From Amaranthus tricolor (Eukaryota; Streptophyta; Magnoliopsida; Caryophyllales; Amaranthaceae), in the NCBI RefSeq assembly GCF_026212465.1, contig NC_080059.1:10715311-10779310 (forward strand): a stretch of 64,000 bases of DNA, written 5' to 3'. The notes under the pieces were generated by a model that was not told the DNA's origin, made no database searches, and saw only the letters and a list, made by a program, of their open reading frames with translations. Within the stretch, counting starts at the first letter, position 1; each line of letters opens with the position of its first letter. The translations under genes and the position numbers were made by a program. This document shows positions 11,900 through 24,162 of this stretch, piece by piece.

Positions 11900-12130
11900 T
11901 CACTATAAAAAAAATGTGGCATGTAACTATATTTAGGCACGCTTATTTAAGTGTGGCAAACTTTTTTGCAATTAGACTCATTTCTTGCGTTTTAAGCACG
12001 CTTATTAAGCATGAGAAATAATAGTCTCACTCATAAGCATGAGTACAAGTCAATTAAATACTGTTAAAATGTTATAAATTCAGCCACACGCCACACGCCA
12101 CACGCCACACTAATAAGTATGGCTAAAGGT
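11900..12130. mobile_element. Possible CACTA-type transposon end
   Basis: Starts with CACTATAAAAAAAATGTGG, like a CACTA terminus. It continues with dispersed short motifs (CACGCTTATT, AAGCATGAG) typical of subterminal repeats, and a small tandem array of CCACACG near 12082-12110. The opposite end was not found. Confidence 0.35.
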
Positions 12131-12401
12131 CTAAATGGATGATTTTGCAGTTACAACGTATTTTAATTGTGATAAATTCAAAAATACTTACAAATATAAA
12201 GTATTTCCAACAATAATCACCCATAATTAACAATGGTGCAGCTATTCACGTCAATATTTTATTATGTATTCCCTGTTTCTTTAGATGCTACAAGCCAACC
12301 TTAAAGTTTGCTAATTTCTTAGAAATGTAAGATATTATCAAAGTTGACATTCTTTCCACACTAAACATGTACTCGTGTCAGAAAAATATTACGATCATAA
12401 T

Positions 12402-13270
12402 TGCTGAGTGCATGTAGGATATATTCAAAGGCTTAAGGCATGTACCAAAGCATGAACTAAGCAAAGAACATAACAACAAAGCAAAATGGGGCTACTCCAG
12501 CTGATGCTCGTTCGAGCACTCTGTTGCTCGTTCGAGCATGCCTTGGTTCGTCAGTCCGTTTCTTCCAAAGCCTTCTGTTTGATGTTTTAGTGTTTTGCTC
12601 GTTGGAGTACTTTGAGATTTTCGCGTCAGAAAGTTTCTAGAAAGTGATTTTGCATATGCTCGTTCGAGCACCTCGGAACAGTGCTTCTGTTCGTGATATG
12701 AAACTTTGTTTCATGAAATAAAGTGTTGTTATGAACGAATGTTTTACATCATAATTAACTGATAATCATCAGTTATCATTGATGTATGGTTTTGGATGAA
12801 TCCATATATTACTTCAACTCTATAAATAAGAGTGAGTGCATGAAAATCATTTCATGTCTTAGAAATATCAAATTCTATCATCTTTCTCTCAATCTCTTGA
12901 AACATACAAGAGAGTAATTAATTCTTTTATTATTTTCTGATTTTAATCTCTACAAAACACATAATCATTTAGTTCAATCGATTCGTACTAATCGGTTGAT
13001 GTGATTGATTGTATTTTATTGTGAATTTCCGGTATCATAACCCAAGTACCTTTATGGGGAGAAATATCACAAAAGGAAAGCTTATAGTCGCCTTCAATCT
13101 ATATCAAGATTTCTAGTGACGCCAACGTCGCAAACTAATCTTCTCTACTGTGTTTTTGTTTAGTTCGTGATTCATTCATGGGAGGAGTTCGTTGCCATAC
13201 ATAAAGGAGACACTATAAACATCATCTTGTATTTGTAGTTTTATTTTCCGCATAATTATTTGTAATAACA
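12402..13270 (+). mobile_element. Solo LTR, 869 bp, with 5-bp target duplication
   Basis: Begins TGCTGAGTGCATG and ends TTGTAATAACA. It is flanked by a perfect ATAAT duplication (12397-12401 and 13271-13275), so it is a solo LTR left by LTR-LTR recombination. A TATA box (TATAAATA) is at 12821-12828. Upstream, in the U3 region, are three copies of the 14-bp palindrome TGCTCGTTCGAGCA (12505-12518, 12525-12538, 12657-12670) and a degenerate copy near 12595. Probably copia-type; there is no internal region to prove it. Confidence 0.85.
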
Positions 13271-13584
13271 ATAATAGATATGGTGATACACTAATGAAAG
13301 TAATAAGTTTATAGTACGCCAATTATCGGGCAAAAGCACGAGATATCCTTCTAAACGTCATAAAACACAATTTTTAAAACTTTATAATTTCGCAAATATC
13401 AATTTGTTTTTCTAAAATTTTTACAATGCAACTGATGCGATGAGATACAATGCGACCTTGAATGTTGTGTATAGGTTCCTTGAAAAAAACACAATTCGTG
13501 TTACATGTACAACTAACTTACAAGTGCCATTTCGAACACATAACAGTCAATAGATATGATCTCGGTGATATGACAAACGACTGC

Positions 13585-16500
13585 TTAGCCGAGGGGAATG
13601 TGTTTTGGGTCATGTGGTAGCTGGCCTGTTTCTGTTGCTTGGATAGCAGTTGATGGAATGAGTGTCGTCGGAGAAAATAAATTGGCGGGTTTAAAAGAGC
13701 ATTCTGTTATGATGAATTCTACCATAGATGGTCGAGCACAGCTTAAAGTATAACCTGCAGGACATATGCCTGAAAGGCAGGGCAGCCGTTCAAGGCGGAT
13801 GATAATTAAGTCGGGCAATATAATCTGCTTGTCTTGTGCATATTTTTCTCGATCTTCACTGAATAATTGCTCCAATATAGCTGCTCCTTTTACACGCACA
13901 CCTCTGAGCCTCGGTAGGTGTTGAGCAACAGAGATTTGAAACAAAGATTTCAGCTTGTCACATCCTCGTACATCAATATTTCGTAGATTTGGCAAACACG
14001 CTACTGGAGAACAGCTCTTAATCCCCACAGATACAGGCTCAAATATGTTATCTAACTCCATGCAGTTGTATATTTCGATAATTTCAAGTGAAGTTAGAGT
14101 TCGAGCCATTGTATATGTGAATACACTTTTTGTCAAAACATTACAATCATATAACTGGATTTTCCAGAGGTTCCTTAGCTGAATCAAATCTGTTTGTCCC
14201 TTCCAAATGCAGGTCAGATTGGGTAGGTATCTTAGTGTCAACTCGCTTATGTTCCAAATCAAACATCTCTCATTATTCTCAACTAAGTTTTCCATGTCTA
14301 ACACATGTTCTGCGTCACAGTTTTCTACATTCAGACATAATGGATGACTTACTAATATGACCTCCTTAAATGGCAATATTCTGTTCCAACTTGTAGGAAT
14401 TTCTCCTCCAAAAGGCTTTACCTCTTCCTCTTCCTCTTCCTATAAAATAAAATTAAATTAAACGAGAAACCATTACTCCTCTCTCACACAGAGTCACATA
14501 ATTTACTAATCTTCTCGCAAATTGCAAATCCATAAGGTTAGCCATTTTGAGCGAATTACGTGCAAATCAACAAAACTTAATTGAATAAGTGCATCAAGTT
14601 CGTTGTCTTATCGTGTGCAAACAAGAAATCTCATCTTTAAGTGATCATTTTTCATATAAAAAAAAGATAAATAGATATTAATAATTCAACCTTCCACCCA
14701 TCCGTTGTGAATAATCCCAACTTTAAATTATTTTTTAATAAACTAACCTTTGCCCTTAGTTAGCTATTAGCATACTAATAGGGTATGCTAATAGCAAACT
14801 AAGAGCAAAGGTTTAATTATTATAAAATAAAAAATTATGCTGATAGCAAACTAAGGGTAAAGATTGGATTATTAAAAAATAATTCAAGTGGGATTGAAAT
14901 ATTTTCAGCCGATGGGTGAAAGGTTGAATTATTAATATCAATTTTGAAAGAAAAAAAAAGTACCTGCTCTACAATATAATCCAACAAGTCTACATTTTGC
15001 AAAGAAGGGCATAACAAATGACAGTTTTCAGGAACAATGCTTATTAGACTAGGCAACCCAACAAGTTTTAATTCCCAAAGTTGTTGAAACATGATCTCTT
15101 TCAAGTTTGTTGACATCCTTTGTAGTCCAAGGTCATCATAAAATATATGTTGTAACTTAGGGCAGTCCTCAATTTCAAGCTCCATTAGGCGTGGAAACGT
15201 TGAAACCACGGAGAGAGGCAAAATACTTTCCAGCATATAACACCTTCCTATGAAAAGTTTCTCAAGTTTCAGTAAACAACTAGTCTTATCCGGAGAGCAA
15301 GAGTCCGTTACCTTTTCATAGTCGTTAGGATCAATGATATACTTTAACTTGTGGCAACAGTAAACTCTTAGAGTCTTCAGCGAGTGTAGAGTTTGAGCTA
15401 TGCTGTATGTAAAGAGAGTTTTGAGGGCCGTGCAGCTACATACTTCTATTTCTTGTATATTCCTTAAGCTAACGAAATGTGTTGGTCCCTTCCAAATATA
15501 TTTCAGATAGGGCAAGCAGGTTAACTTGAGCACTTGTAACCGTGCAACGATATGTTTCTCAACATTTTCAAGATTGAACACCTCTTCTCCATCATAGAAG
15601 TTATCAATTTCCAACACTTTGAAATCCATAAAACTCCTGTTTTCCATTCTTGGTAAAACTCCGTTAAGCATGTTTGTATGTGCTCTTGGGGTCTGTTAAA
15701 AACAACATTCCATCACCTCAATGTCATAACTGGCTCCCATGTATGTGTAAAGAGTCTAGTATAGACTTGGTCCACACTAATAGTCTTACACTTCACTTCA
15801 CTCCACTCAACTTCACCCCCCTCCCCACTCTTTCACTCCACATTTCCACTTTATACTCTCACACTTTATCCATTCCACTCTAATACTTAAAAAAATTAAA
15901 AATTAAAATTAAAATTTAAAAAATCAAAATTTAAGAAATAAAAAATAAAAAAAATTAAAATTAAAAATAAAAAAAAAAAAACAAACAAAAAAAAAATTAA
16001 AAATTTAAAAAATTTAAAAAAATTAAAATTTAAAAAATGTAAAAATAAAAATAAAAATTTGAAAATTTTAATTTTTCTAAAAAGATTTTTTCCAGTCACT
16101 TTGTAGTATGTAATGAAGAGTGAAGAGCAGGAATAGGAGTCTTAAAACTTTGGTCCACACAAGAGGTTCTCATGTAAGTGGGGTTTAGGGGTACGGGTGT
16201 ACCCTTGTTAAGGGTTCATGTAAATAAAAGTTAAAAGTAATTTTTTGCGTACCTGTTCAACATGGAGGTCATCAGAAAAATGCTTAGAGGTTGCGCCAGT
16301 CGCTATAATTACGATTTGAGATAGAGAAGGGACTTTTAGATGCCAATTCAATGGTAATAGAGAAGATAGTCTTGGTAGGTTCACAAGCTTTGCAGAACAA
16401 AGACTCTTCATTACTAGATTTCTCGTTTCAGCTCCATCATCTAATCCGATTACTTGCTCCAGCTTAGCACACTTTTCCACAGATATTCTCTCTAGTTTCG

Positions 16501-19500
16501 GAAGACCCTCAGCAACAAAAGACAAAGGTATGACATATTTCAATTCGCCACATGAATCTATCTCAATTGTCTTGAGTTCAAGAAAGCTTATGAGAGCTAC
16601 ATTATTTAGATCATCTTGAGTGAAAATTGTTTCTAAGGCATTACATTCAGAGATCACAATATGTTGCAAGTTTTGCAATCTTTGGGCATGTCTGAAGCTG
16701 AAAAGATACTTCAATTTATTACAGCATATTAGTTTAATGCATTCGATGTTTTGGAAGCCACAGTTTTGATGAGGACGACCTTTCAATACGCACTTGGAAT
16801 AAGTAGTATCGACCAAACATTCAAGACTATCAGAGTGCCAAAGATTAAATTCTCTAAGATTCTGAAAGCACGTATTATTAACCTGAGGACATAGGTTTTG
16901 GATACCGGCCTGCATAGTTTTCCCAATACAAAGATGCTCTACACCCGGCAACAAATGCTCAAAAGCCTTCATGGAGAAGTCATTAAGCTCATTGAAATCC
17001 AAAAATCTTGACCACTTATAGTTAGAATCTATTCGGTTTGATGTCTTTATGTGGTACCTTTGCAAGTTCCCAAACTTAAAATTATCAGGAAAAGATAGAG
17101 TCCCTCTAAACCTGCCACTGTAGGCAGTCAAATGAGACAACAACATAAGGTCAGACAGATAATCATAACTCAAATTTGAATCGTAAGTGCAAGGGGTGTA
17201 AAACTCCTCTAACTTAGCTAATCCTGGCAGTAAATTGTGAGGTATATACTCCAATCCCCGCCATTTAGATAGGTCTAAAACTCGTAAGTTACAAAGCTTT
17301 CCTATCCAGTATGGTAGTATCTTTCCAGCTGTACAGCCCAAGCATAGAATCTCCAGGTTTTTCAACTTCCCTATTATAGACATGTCCCTAGCCCTGAAAC
17401 AGAAAAGCAGCAATAAACAAGAAAAACCACAAATACAATTTTATATCTTGACTGATATTAGGTTATAAAATGTAAAGAATCATATCATGGTAATTTGTCT
17501 AAAAAATTCTTATTCCCCTAAATTCTTATCCAAACACAGTGTAAAGGAAAAGCTTTATGGTTGACTTAGCTGGACTTTGTTTTAGGGTAAACATTTTCTA
17601 GGAAAATTGTTCTCCTCTTATCCCAAGTTTGGTTGGAAGCATATTTTGAAAAGAGAAAGAAGAGTTTTCCACCCCCATGCAATCATTTTCCTCCAAATAT
17701 GAAAAAGAATAATTTCTTATCCCCTTCTAACAGAAGGACAACTAATCTTCAATAACAATTTCTATTAAAATTATTCTCCCCACCAAACCAATGGCGATTG
17801 GAGTCTTATACAGGGTATCAATAGAAAATTTAAGTTTATGTTGCAATACCTCCAGCTTAGAGCTCCAATCACATGAAGACTTATGAGATTATCTAGTTTT
17901 GAGAGAGAAACCAACGGCAACATTGGCTCATTAATTGCTAGCTCCAAGTGAAGAACTTGTATAGCTCTTGTCTCTTCTAAAAACATGTCTGCAGATTATA
18001 GAAACAAATAAGCATTCATACATCACGGCTGTGAAACCTTCTAGAGTATCGTTATAACGAACAAACCATATAATAAAAAGTCACCTGAAAATGTTTCACC
18101 AGCTTGTTCAGTCACTAAATGAGTCTGTTTAACAATCAGGATTTTTAAGTCTGGATATTCCAATCTGCTAGGAAATTGCCACTTTGGACCAACCCTTAAA
18201 TAAAATGCTGTTGCCTTCTCATACATGAATTTGCTTTTCAATCCTGTCAATGAGCTTAAAGTAAAAAAAGGGATACCATTGACCTTAGTAATCCATAAAG
18301 CAACATCACGAATCATATCATGCATTTTTACGCGGTTGTGACATGGAACAAATTGGCGAAAGTAACGGCTGTCATCAACAGTAGCTAACAAACAAACATT
18401 TTCGAGCTTTTTCACCAAGGAGAGCATCCTATTCCTTGCTTGATCAACTGAATCAACATTTCCAAATAAACCCAATCCAATCGCATTTCTAGTTAAATCC
18501 TCCAGCTTTATCTCACTATCCTCCGGAAATAAAGAACATAATAAGAAGCACTTTTGGGATATTTCGTCTTCCAAATAATCAAAACTCATCTTCAAACAAG
18601 CATAGATATCCCTATCAACACTTTCTATTTCAGCAAATCTGGATTTAGAAAGTTTTTGAACAGCATCTTCATACTCTTCTAAGCTTTTGTCCCTTAAAGC
18701 ACTTCCGACAGTAACAACAGCAAGTGGCAAACCAGCACACTCTTTCACAATCTTCTTTGCTACTCGTGTGAGGGAATACCCTAGTGGTTGTCCAGCATAG
18801 TTACAAAACATAGCCCATGTTTCATCTGTTTTCATCACATCCAAATGAACTATCACACTACAACCCATTGCTTCACAAACTTCCTTTTTACGCGTAGTGA
18901 GAATAATCTTGACTCCTTTGTTATCTAAATTTGAAGGGACTCCAACGCTTTCTAAATCCAGTTTTCCCCAAATATCATCCAATATTACTAGAATATTCTT
19001 TTCTTTCTCCATTCGTCCTCGAAGCTCGTTTGCTCTTCCAATCTCAGTAACTTCTTTGAAGTTTAGGCCCAACATATCAGCAAGTGTCCCTTGGATGTTT
19101 ACTATATGAGGATCTCTAGACACTGTCGCAAACACAACTTGATCAAACAACTTATCATCTTTAGCCCTCTTACCTGATTCCACCACTAATTTAGTTTTTC
19201 CAATACCTCCCATTCCAAAAGCACCAATAATGCTAACCTTTTCGTCCTCAAGGCCATTCATGATCATGTTAAAAGCAGATCTTCTAGACCTGAATTCTAC
19301 AAAGTCATCACGCCATACAAGTTCAATTCCTTTGGGATATGAATGTTGGCAAGCTTCCAAAATCTTCTTTCCTTCCTCCATGAGGTTACTGACATCACCT
19401 ACAATACCATTTTCCATTTCTAAAACATCTTTGTAGGATTTTTTGGATGGACGAAAACAACCGATTAATCTTCTCTTCCTCACGGTATTGGCTTTTTCGA

Positions 19501-19669
19501 CAGCTAGCCAAACAGTTTTCACCTTGGCACTCATTTTGTGAACTTCTCCTAACCAGTTGTTAATTTGTTCATCAATTTCCCCTCCCTCCTCCTTAGCTAT
19601 GTTTACCTGGTCTTGAACCTCCTTTTCTATACACCCCAATTCATCAATTACTCTACGTAGTTCTTTCAT
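13585..19669 (-). CDS. CC-NBS-LRR disease resistance protein, RPS2/RPS5 type
   Basis: Intracellular immune receptor. Exons on the minus strand: 19669-18085, 17988-17850, 17393-16253, 15692-14964 and 14439-13585. Phases join cleanly to 1482 aa. Order: coiled coil (1-110); P-loop GMGGIGKT (152-159); kinase-2 ILDDIW (229-234); RNBS-B TTR (258-260); GLPL (313-316); MHD (449-451, in VKMHDMIRDVALWI); then a long LRR region. The LRRs are of the C-x-x-L-K type seen in RPS2-like proteins (CNKLKYLFSFRHAQRLQNLQ). Exons 4 and 5 each begin a similar block (YLKYIWKGPTHFVSLRNIQE; LTCIWKGQTDLIQLRNLWK), suggesting duplication of an LRR exon. In-frame codons before ATG 19669 read YDIN and continue the conserved CC start, so the true N-terminus may lie in an unseen upstream exon spliced near 19689. 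No stop or frameshift is visible. Confidence 0.9.
14674..14939. mobile_element. MITE in NLR intron 4
   Basis: A 266-bp inverted-repeat element. The left end GATATTAATAATTCAACCTT is matched in reverse by AGGTTGAATTATTAATATC at the right end. The inside holds shorter repeats of CAAACTAAG(A/G)GCAAAG. It sits wholly between the last two exons. Confidence 0.75.
15693..16252. repeat. A-rich low-complexity block in NLR intron 3
   Basis: Intron 3 holds a run of AAAATTAAAA-like sequence (about 15888-16080), preceded by a pyrimidine-rich CACTTCACTCC stretch. The phrase TTGGTCCACAC occurs on both sides of the A-rich core, hinting at an old insertion. Open frames here encode only phenylalanine-rich nonsense. 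Confidence 0.5.
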
Positions 19670-20540
19670 ATTAATATCATAGATGATACTGAACTCTTAT
19701 CATGTCTGTAATGTAATAATTTTATGAGAATAAGCTAACAGAAAAACAAATTTTGAATATAATTTACCTAATTCAGCTGACTCAAATCCACAATTGATTA
19801 ATAACTTGAATTTGTCTGTTCGTTCTTTGGTTTCAAAATATAAAAGATCGTAATAAAATGACTAGTTAAATCGCGTAAACTTATTTATGCGAAGTTATTG
19901 TCTTACTGATGATGTTTCTTACCAAGGGTCAATAAAAATCTCTTTGTTAGAACAATTATACAATACAAGGGGATCTGTGTAGATTCAATCCCTTCAAATC
20001 CTGCCTAGAGCATGTGGGACTAACTTAATTGCATTGAATAATTGAATGAAATCTTGATCAATAGCTTGAACACAACACAAACTCAATCCCATCCACATAA
20101 AAGTAACTCCTAATCATATGCAAAATGTGGCCAAAATCACTATATTACGACCGTATAGTTAAGGTTTTTGAGCTTAGTGTGACTGAATTATTGGCCAAAA
20201 CAACCTCGAAACCATCTATATCGAGCGCAAAAGTCTTTCACAACCATGACCAAAACTGTATTTTTGCACTATGCCCCCTAACCTTGACTCATCAAAGATC
20301 TCACCCATCTTACTAATAAAACTATCTTCTTTTGAGTAAATTAAGGATTAAAAAGTCAATAACAGCTTCATCATCTCTCATTCAACCCCTGCCCCTTAAT
20401 GATAACACGATACCAAAAATCTCTATGAATATGTTAACCCATTTGGTAGTCGGTATTGAAATGAGAGCTAGCTTAGAGTCTAAAAATAAATTCTCAAACT
20501 CTAATATCACCAAGATCGAAGATATGAAGTACCTTGATAA
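19670..20540. other. Intergenic region upstream of the NLR
   Basis: Should hold the NLR promoter and possibly a missing 5' exon. An open stretch at about 19785-19875 (minus) followed by a donor-like GTAAAT encodes DLLYFETKERTDKFKLL. It does not resemble a CC domain start and has no ATG. A hAT-MITE-like end (TTTTTGCACTATG) lies near 20270. Nothing else was recognised. Confidence 0.4.
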
Positions 20541-21180
20541 ACAAATAACAACTTCAGTGAAAATAACAATGTATGAGGGAAATAACAATGCAAACAATTG
20601 ACACAAGTATTTACAAGGTTCACCCATGGTAGGCTACGTCCTCGAAGGTGTGTAGTATTTTGTTTATACTATAACAATGGAGTTTCAACAACTCTTACAA
20701 TGAAGGATTACAATGGAGAGTAAGAGAGAATAAGGCTATGTGTTTAGGCTAGGGTTTGTGTTTAATGATTCCAAATGAGCATATGAGCTCCCTATTTATA
20801 GAGCTAAATATGTTAATGAGTCTTACATACTTAAAGCTAAGAATAAATGGCATAATAATCAGCTCTAGAATACAAAACGTTAACAAAACAACATCCAAAG
20901 CCAATTGGTCAGCCTGCTCGTTCGAGCCAACATAGTGCTCGTTCGAGCAGGTTCATATGACAGTTTCTGTGTGCAGCAGCATAATGTGCTCATTTGAGCA
21001 CAATCTTTCAAAGCCTACTATCTGCTTTTGATCTTCATTATCGTTCAATACAAAGGGTGATCTCCAAGTGCCTTGTTCAAGGCACCTTGTACAAACTCTT
21101 TTCAACTCCTCATTAAGTATCAATCATCATCCCATTAACATCACCATTTACATTACATGTTTAAGACTCATCAACACCTT
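20541..21180 (-). mobile_element. Probable reverse LTR with GCTCGTTCGAGC motifs
   Basis: Carries the same TTTACAAGGTTCACCC / GGCTACGTCC block as the SAE1 intron 1 insertion, and a reverse TATA box (TATTTATAGAG) near 20793. About 135-210 bp upstream of that on the minus strand is a cluster of GCTCGTTCGAGC-type motifs (20930-21003). Ends and target duplication were not resolved. Confidence 0.5.
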
Positions 21181-21334
21181 CATAACTTCAAATATTAAAC
21201 CACATTCTTAAACACCACAATCAGTCACACACTTCACTCACTCATTAACACACCTATTGGATTCTCATCTTTATGCACACATGAATACATAGACTTGATT
21301 GGTGCACTCAAGACTCCATTACTTCAAAAGAATA

Positions 21335-21560
21335 TTAAAGGGTGGTAATGATAATGAAAAGTTAGTGTAATTTTGGTAGAAAAATATTTCGACAATTTTA
21401 ATAGTTATACTTGTTCTTCTTCGATAATCTCATTTTCTTAACCCAATTCATTTCAATTAAAAAGTTGGTATTAGGTGGTAATGGAAAATTCCGAAAAAAT
21501 AAAAATCTTCAACAAGTCATTGTCATTACCACCTTTAGTACCGACAATTAAGCGAGTTGT
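21335..21560. repeat. Dispersed AT-rich repeat, copy 1 of 4
   Basis: A MITE-like sequence containing ATTACCACC and its complement at opposite ends. The middle runs parallel to copies at 30070-30365, 32385-32640 and 41585-41795, where a GTTGAAGAAGAATAA-like core is clearest. Non-coding. Confidence 0.5.
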
Positions 21561-21648
21561 AAATGTATCCGAGGGGCAAAGCCATGATTTTGAATTGGGG
21601 GAAGGGCAAATTGTTGATATACTAGCAAATTATATACCATATAAAAGA

Positions 21649-21841
21649 TAGAGGTGTTCATAATAGATCAGATGACTCGACATCGTCGATATACTAGCAA
21701 ATAATTTCTCGACATTGTAACCGAATCAAATTTGACTCGATTTCAAAAATAATTTACAATTATGTAAAAACAATATGGATTTCAAACTGACCTGAAACAC
21801 CTAACCCAAAAGTAACTTGATGACCCAAAAAAACACCTCTA
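21649..21841. mobile_element. Probable hAT-type MITE
   Basis: 193 bp, starting TAGAGGTGTTC and ending ACACCTCTA. The flanking octamers ATAAAAGA and ATGAAAAC agree at 5 of 8 positions, so this is an old or imperfect duplication. The ends resemble the better preserved hAT MITE at 43419-43855. Confidence 0.5.
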
Positions 21842-21980
21842 ATGAAAACTAGTTAAGCTATGAAAAATTTAAATTCATATATACCGAAATAAACTTGAAT
21901 CATTGCAAAATTTATATTTAACAACTAGAGTTGAAGCTTCCTAATAATTATCCATTTTGAAAAAAACTAAGTGTTTTAAC

Positions 21981-22619
21981 GAGTCTATTCCCATTATATT
22001 GCTCAAAAAAAATAATTCCCACTTTGCATTATGTGGGAAAGTATTTCCCACAATACCGTCCACGTGGAAATTTTTTTATTTTTTTTAATTTTTCAGACAA
22101 AACCGCCACTTGAGATGGCGGTTTGCCTTAAGCACTAAACCGCCACATGAAGTGGCGGTTTGCTTACTAATTTTTAAAAAAAAAAAAATTAAAATGACCT
22201 GTTGTTTTGTACTGCTATAAAACCGCCACTTGAAGTGGCGGTTTGCTTACTTTTTTTTTTTTTAAAAAAAAAAATTAATAATGTTTTGTACTACTACAAA
22301 ACCGCCACTTGAAGTGGCGGTTTGCTTACTTTTTTTAAAAAAAAAAAAAATAATAATGTTTTGTACTACTACAAAACCGCCACTTCAAGTGGCGGTTTAC
22401 TAATTTTTTTTTTTTTTTTTTTTAAATTAAAATCCACAAAACGCCATTTCAAGTAGCGGTTTAGTTCAGATCTCTTAACAAAACCGCCATTTCAGATAGC
22501 GGTTTTATTAAAAAAAAAAAAAAAAAATTTCTGACGTGGACGGTAATGTGTGAAATATTTTCCCATTTCAAGCAAACTGGGAATTATTTTTTTTTTGGCA
22601 TTAACATGGGAAAAGATTC
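21981..22619. mobile_element. Non-autonomous Mutator-like element built of CpG palindromes
   Basis: 639 bp, flanked by a perfect 9-bp target duplication TGTTTTAAC (21972-21980 and 22620-22628), the Mutator hallmark. The terminal inverted repeats run about 85 bp, starting GAGTCTATTCCCAT on the left and GAATCTTTTCCCAT on the reverse strand, and reach the GTCCACGT block. Between them, about 22098-22506 is an array of seven palindromes of type CCGCCACTTGAAGTGGCGG, separated by T- or A-runs and, in the middle, by a repeated TTTTGTACTACTACAAAA spacer. No ORF. The termini match those of the MULE at 27197-29901, the likely source family. Confidence 0.92.
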
Positions 22620-22640
22620 TGTTTTAACTCTATATATTTA

Positions 22641-22796
22641 ACTAGTAATTCTCTAAAAAAACACTACTAAAATTAAGATTTAGCAAAAATAAAAACACAA
22701 ATTAAAAAGGATGAATTAACTAGTAATTCTCTAGAAAAACACTACTAAAATTAAAATTTAGCAAAAACAAAAATACAAATAAAAAAGATGAATGTG
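22641..22796. repeat. 78-bp tandem duplication
   Basis: Two adjacent copies of a unit beginning ACTAGTAATTCTCTA (22641 and 22719) with few differences. It lies immediately beside the Mutator-like element. Confidence 0.8.
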
Positions 22797-23903
22797 AAAT
22801 TATAAAAGATAAAAGAGTAAAGACATTATAATATAAATTTATTAATTTATAAAAAATAATAGTTAAATTAAGGTTTGATCCCCTAACCACGAAGCTATAG
22901 TAATTTTTGTTATATTTGTAACCTCTTTTAACTAGATGTCATATTAGTAAGGGCTACTGCTAAAAAATTACACGGGATCCCGTTTTCGACAAGGCCCCGG
23001 CCCCCATTTGGCTTCGTCTATGTTTTTTCCACATCTCCCATAAAATAATTTGGAACAACAAGTATCACAATTCACAAACAGATTACTAACAGCGGTATTT
23101 AAAACTAAATCACAATTCAAGTAGCTCCATCTGCCCATTGATTTGATAAGGGATTAAGATAGAACCCATCATACCATTGATAAATTTGGAAAGCCTACAC
23201 GCCAAAAGGGAAATGAAATCTGGCAAGCAAATAATTAACTGGGAAAAATCATAAATCATAATATACCCATCAGTTTTCATGCTCAATGAAATCAATAAAA
23301 AAAACTTACCAAAGGCTCCATTGGGGTATTTGTACTTCATTGGGTATGTGGCAACCGAGGACGAATCCATTTGCAGCAGTTGATTGATTCCATAAAATCA
23401 GAATAATTATAATGAGGTGAATCCACTAGCAACCCACTTGATCCAAACCGCCGACCCGCAACATAAATGGCACTACGGGTCGGGTGACCCGCTTAAAGCG
23501 CCAAATACCCTTTTTAGGTTGTACTGTCACGCGTTGGTCGTACATATAATACAGCATAAGGATAAGGATCTGATTTTCCGATCAGATCTTTGTTTGTCAG
23601 CTCTTTAGCTTGTACAAGCTTTAACTCTAGTATCCCAACAGGCTTTTTGTAGAGGATCTATCATCATCATTTATCACTTAAATTAGCCGGAAAATTAGTC
23701 TTTGTATATGGTTTAGAAGATTTGTGTACTAAGTGGTAACTTATAAGACGGTGTGAGAGAAATGAACTTAATTGATGGATGATATTCTAGTTTTTTTTAT
23801 TTAGTGCATGTATTTTAGGTATAATTACACTATAATATAATTTGATTTTTAATAGTATATATTGAATCTAAAGACATCTATTAAACCCTTTAATAATATA
23901 ATA
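22797..23903. other. AT-rich intergenic region
   Basis: Apart from the doubtful exon at 23310-23370, nothing supportable was seen. A GC-richer phrase near 22975-23005 (GGGATCCCGTTTTCGACAAG) and another near 23440-23510 (GACCCGC and GGGTCGGGTGACCCGC) look like worn transposon termini. Confidence 0.35.
23310..23370 (-). pseudogene. Possible orphan first exon
   Basis: ATG at 23370 opens a 20-codon frame (MDSSSVATYPMKYKYPNGAF) that ends in a strong donor, G|GTAAGT. No downstream exon was recognised on the minus strand before the next repeat block. It could be the first exon of a lost or captured gene, or chance. I do not recognise the peptide. Confidence 0.2.
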
Positions 23904-24162
23904 CTCCCTTTGAACCAATTTAGATGTCCCATTTGCTTGGGCACGCTTATTAAAGATGGTGTGGGGTCCATTAAAAAGGGTAAGTAGTGAAGGGTAAGTA
24001 GTGAAGGGTAGTTTGGTAAGTAAGGTATATGGGGGTATATTCGTAATTACTTGTGTGAACTAATGATATTTAGGTAAAAAAAATTGACAAAAATAGAAAT
24101 GAGACAACTAAAAAGACTTTGTCAAATAAGGAAATGAAACAACTAAATTGGTTCGAAGGGAG
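23904..24162. mobile_element. Stowaway MITE
   Basis: 259 bp flanked by TA. The ends are CTCCCTTTGAACCAATTTAG and, on the right, CTAAATTGGTTCGAAGGGAG, a nearly perfect inverted repeat of Tc1/mariner Stowaway type. Inside, GGGTAAGTAGTGAA is duplicated. No coding. Confidence 0.85.

Noticed and set aside
22098..22506. CRISPR-like array of regular repeats and spacers
   Set aside because: The repeats are palindromes of a Mutator element bounded by a 9-bp duplication, the spacers are T/A-runs or repeated themselves, and the DNA is plant nuclear.
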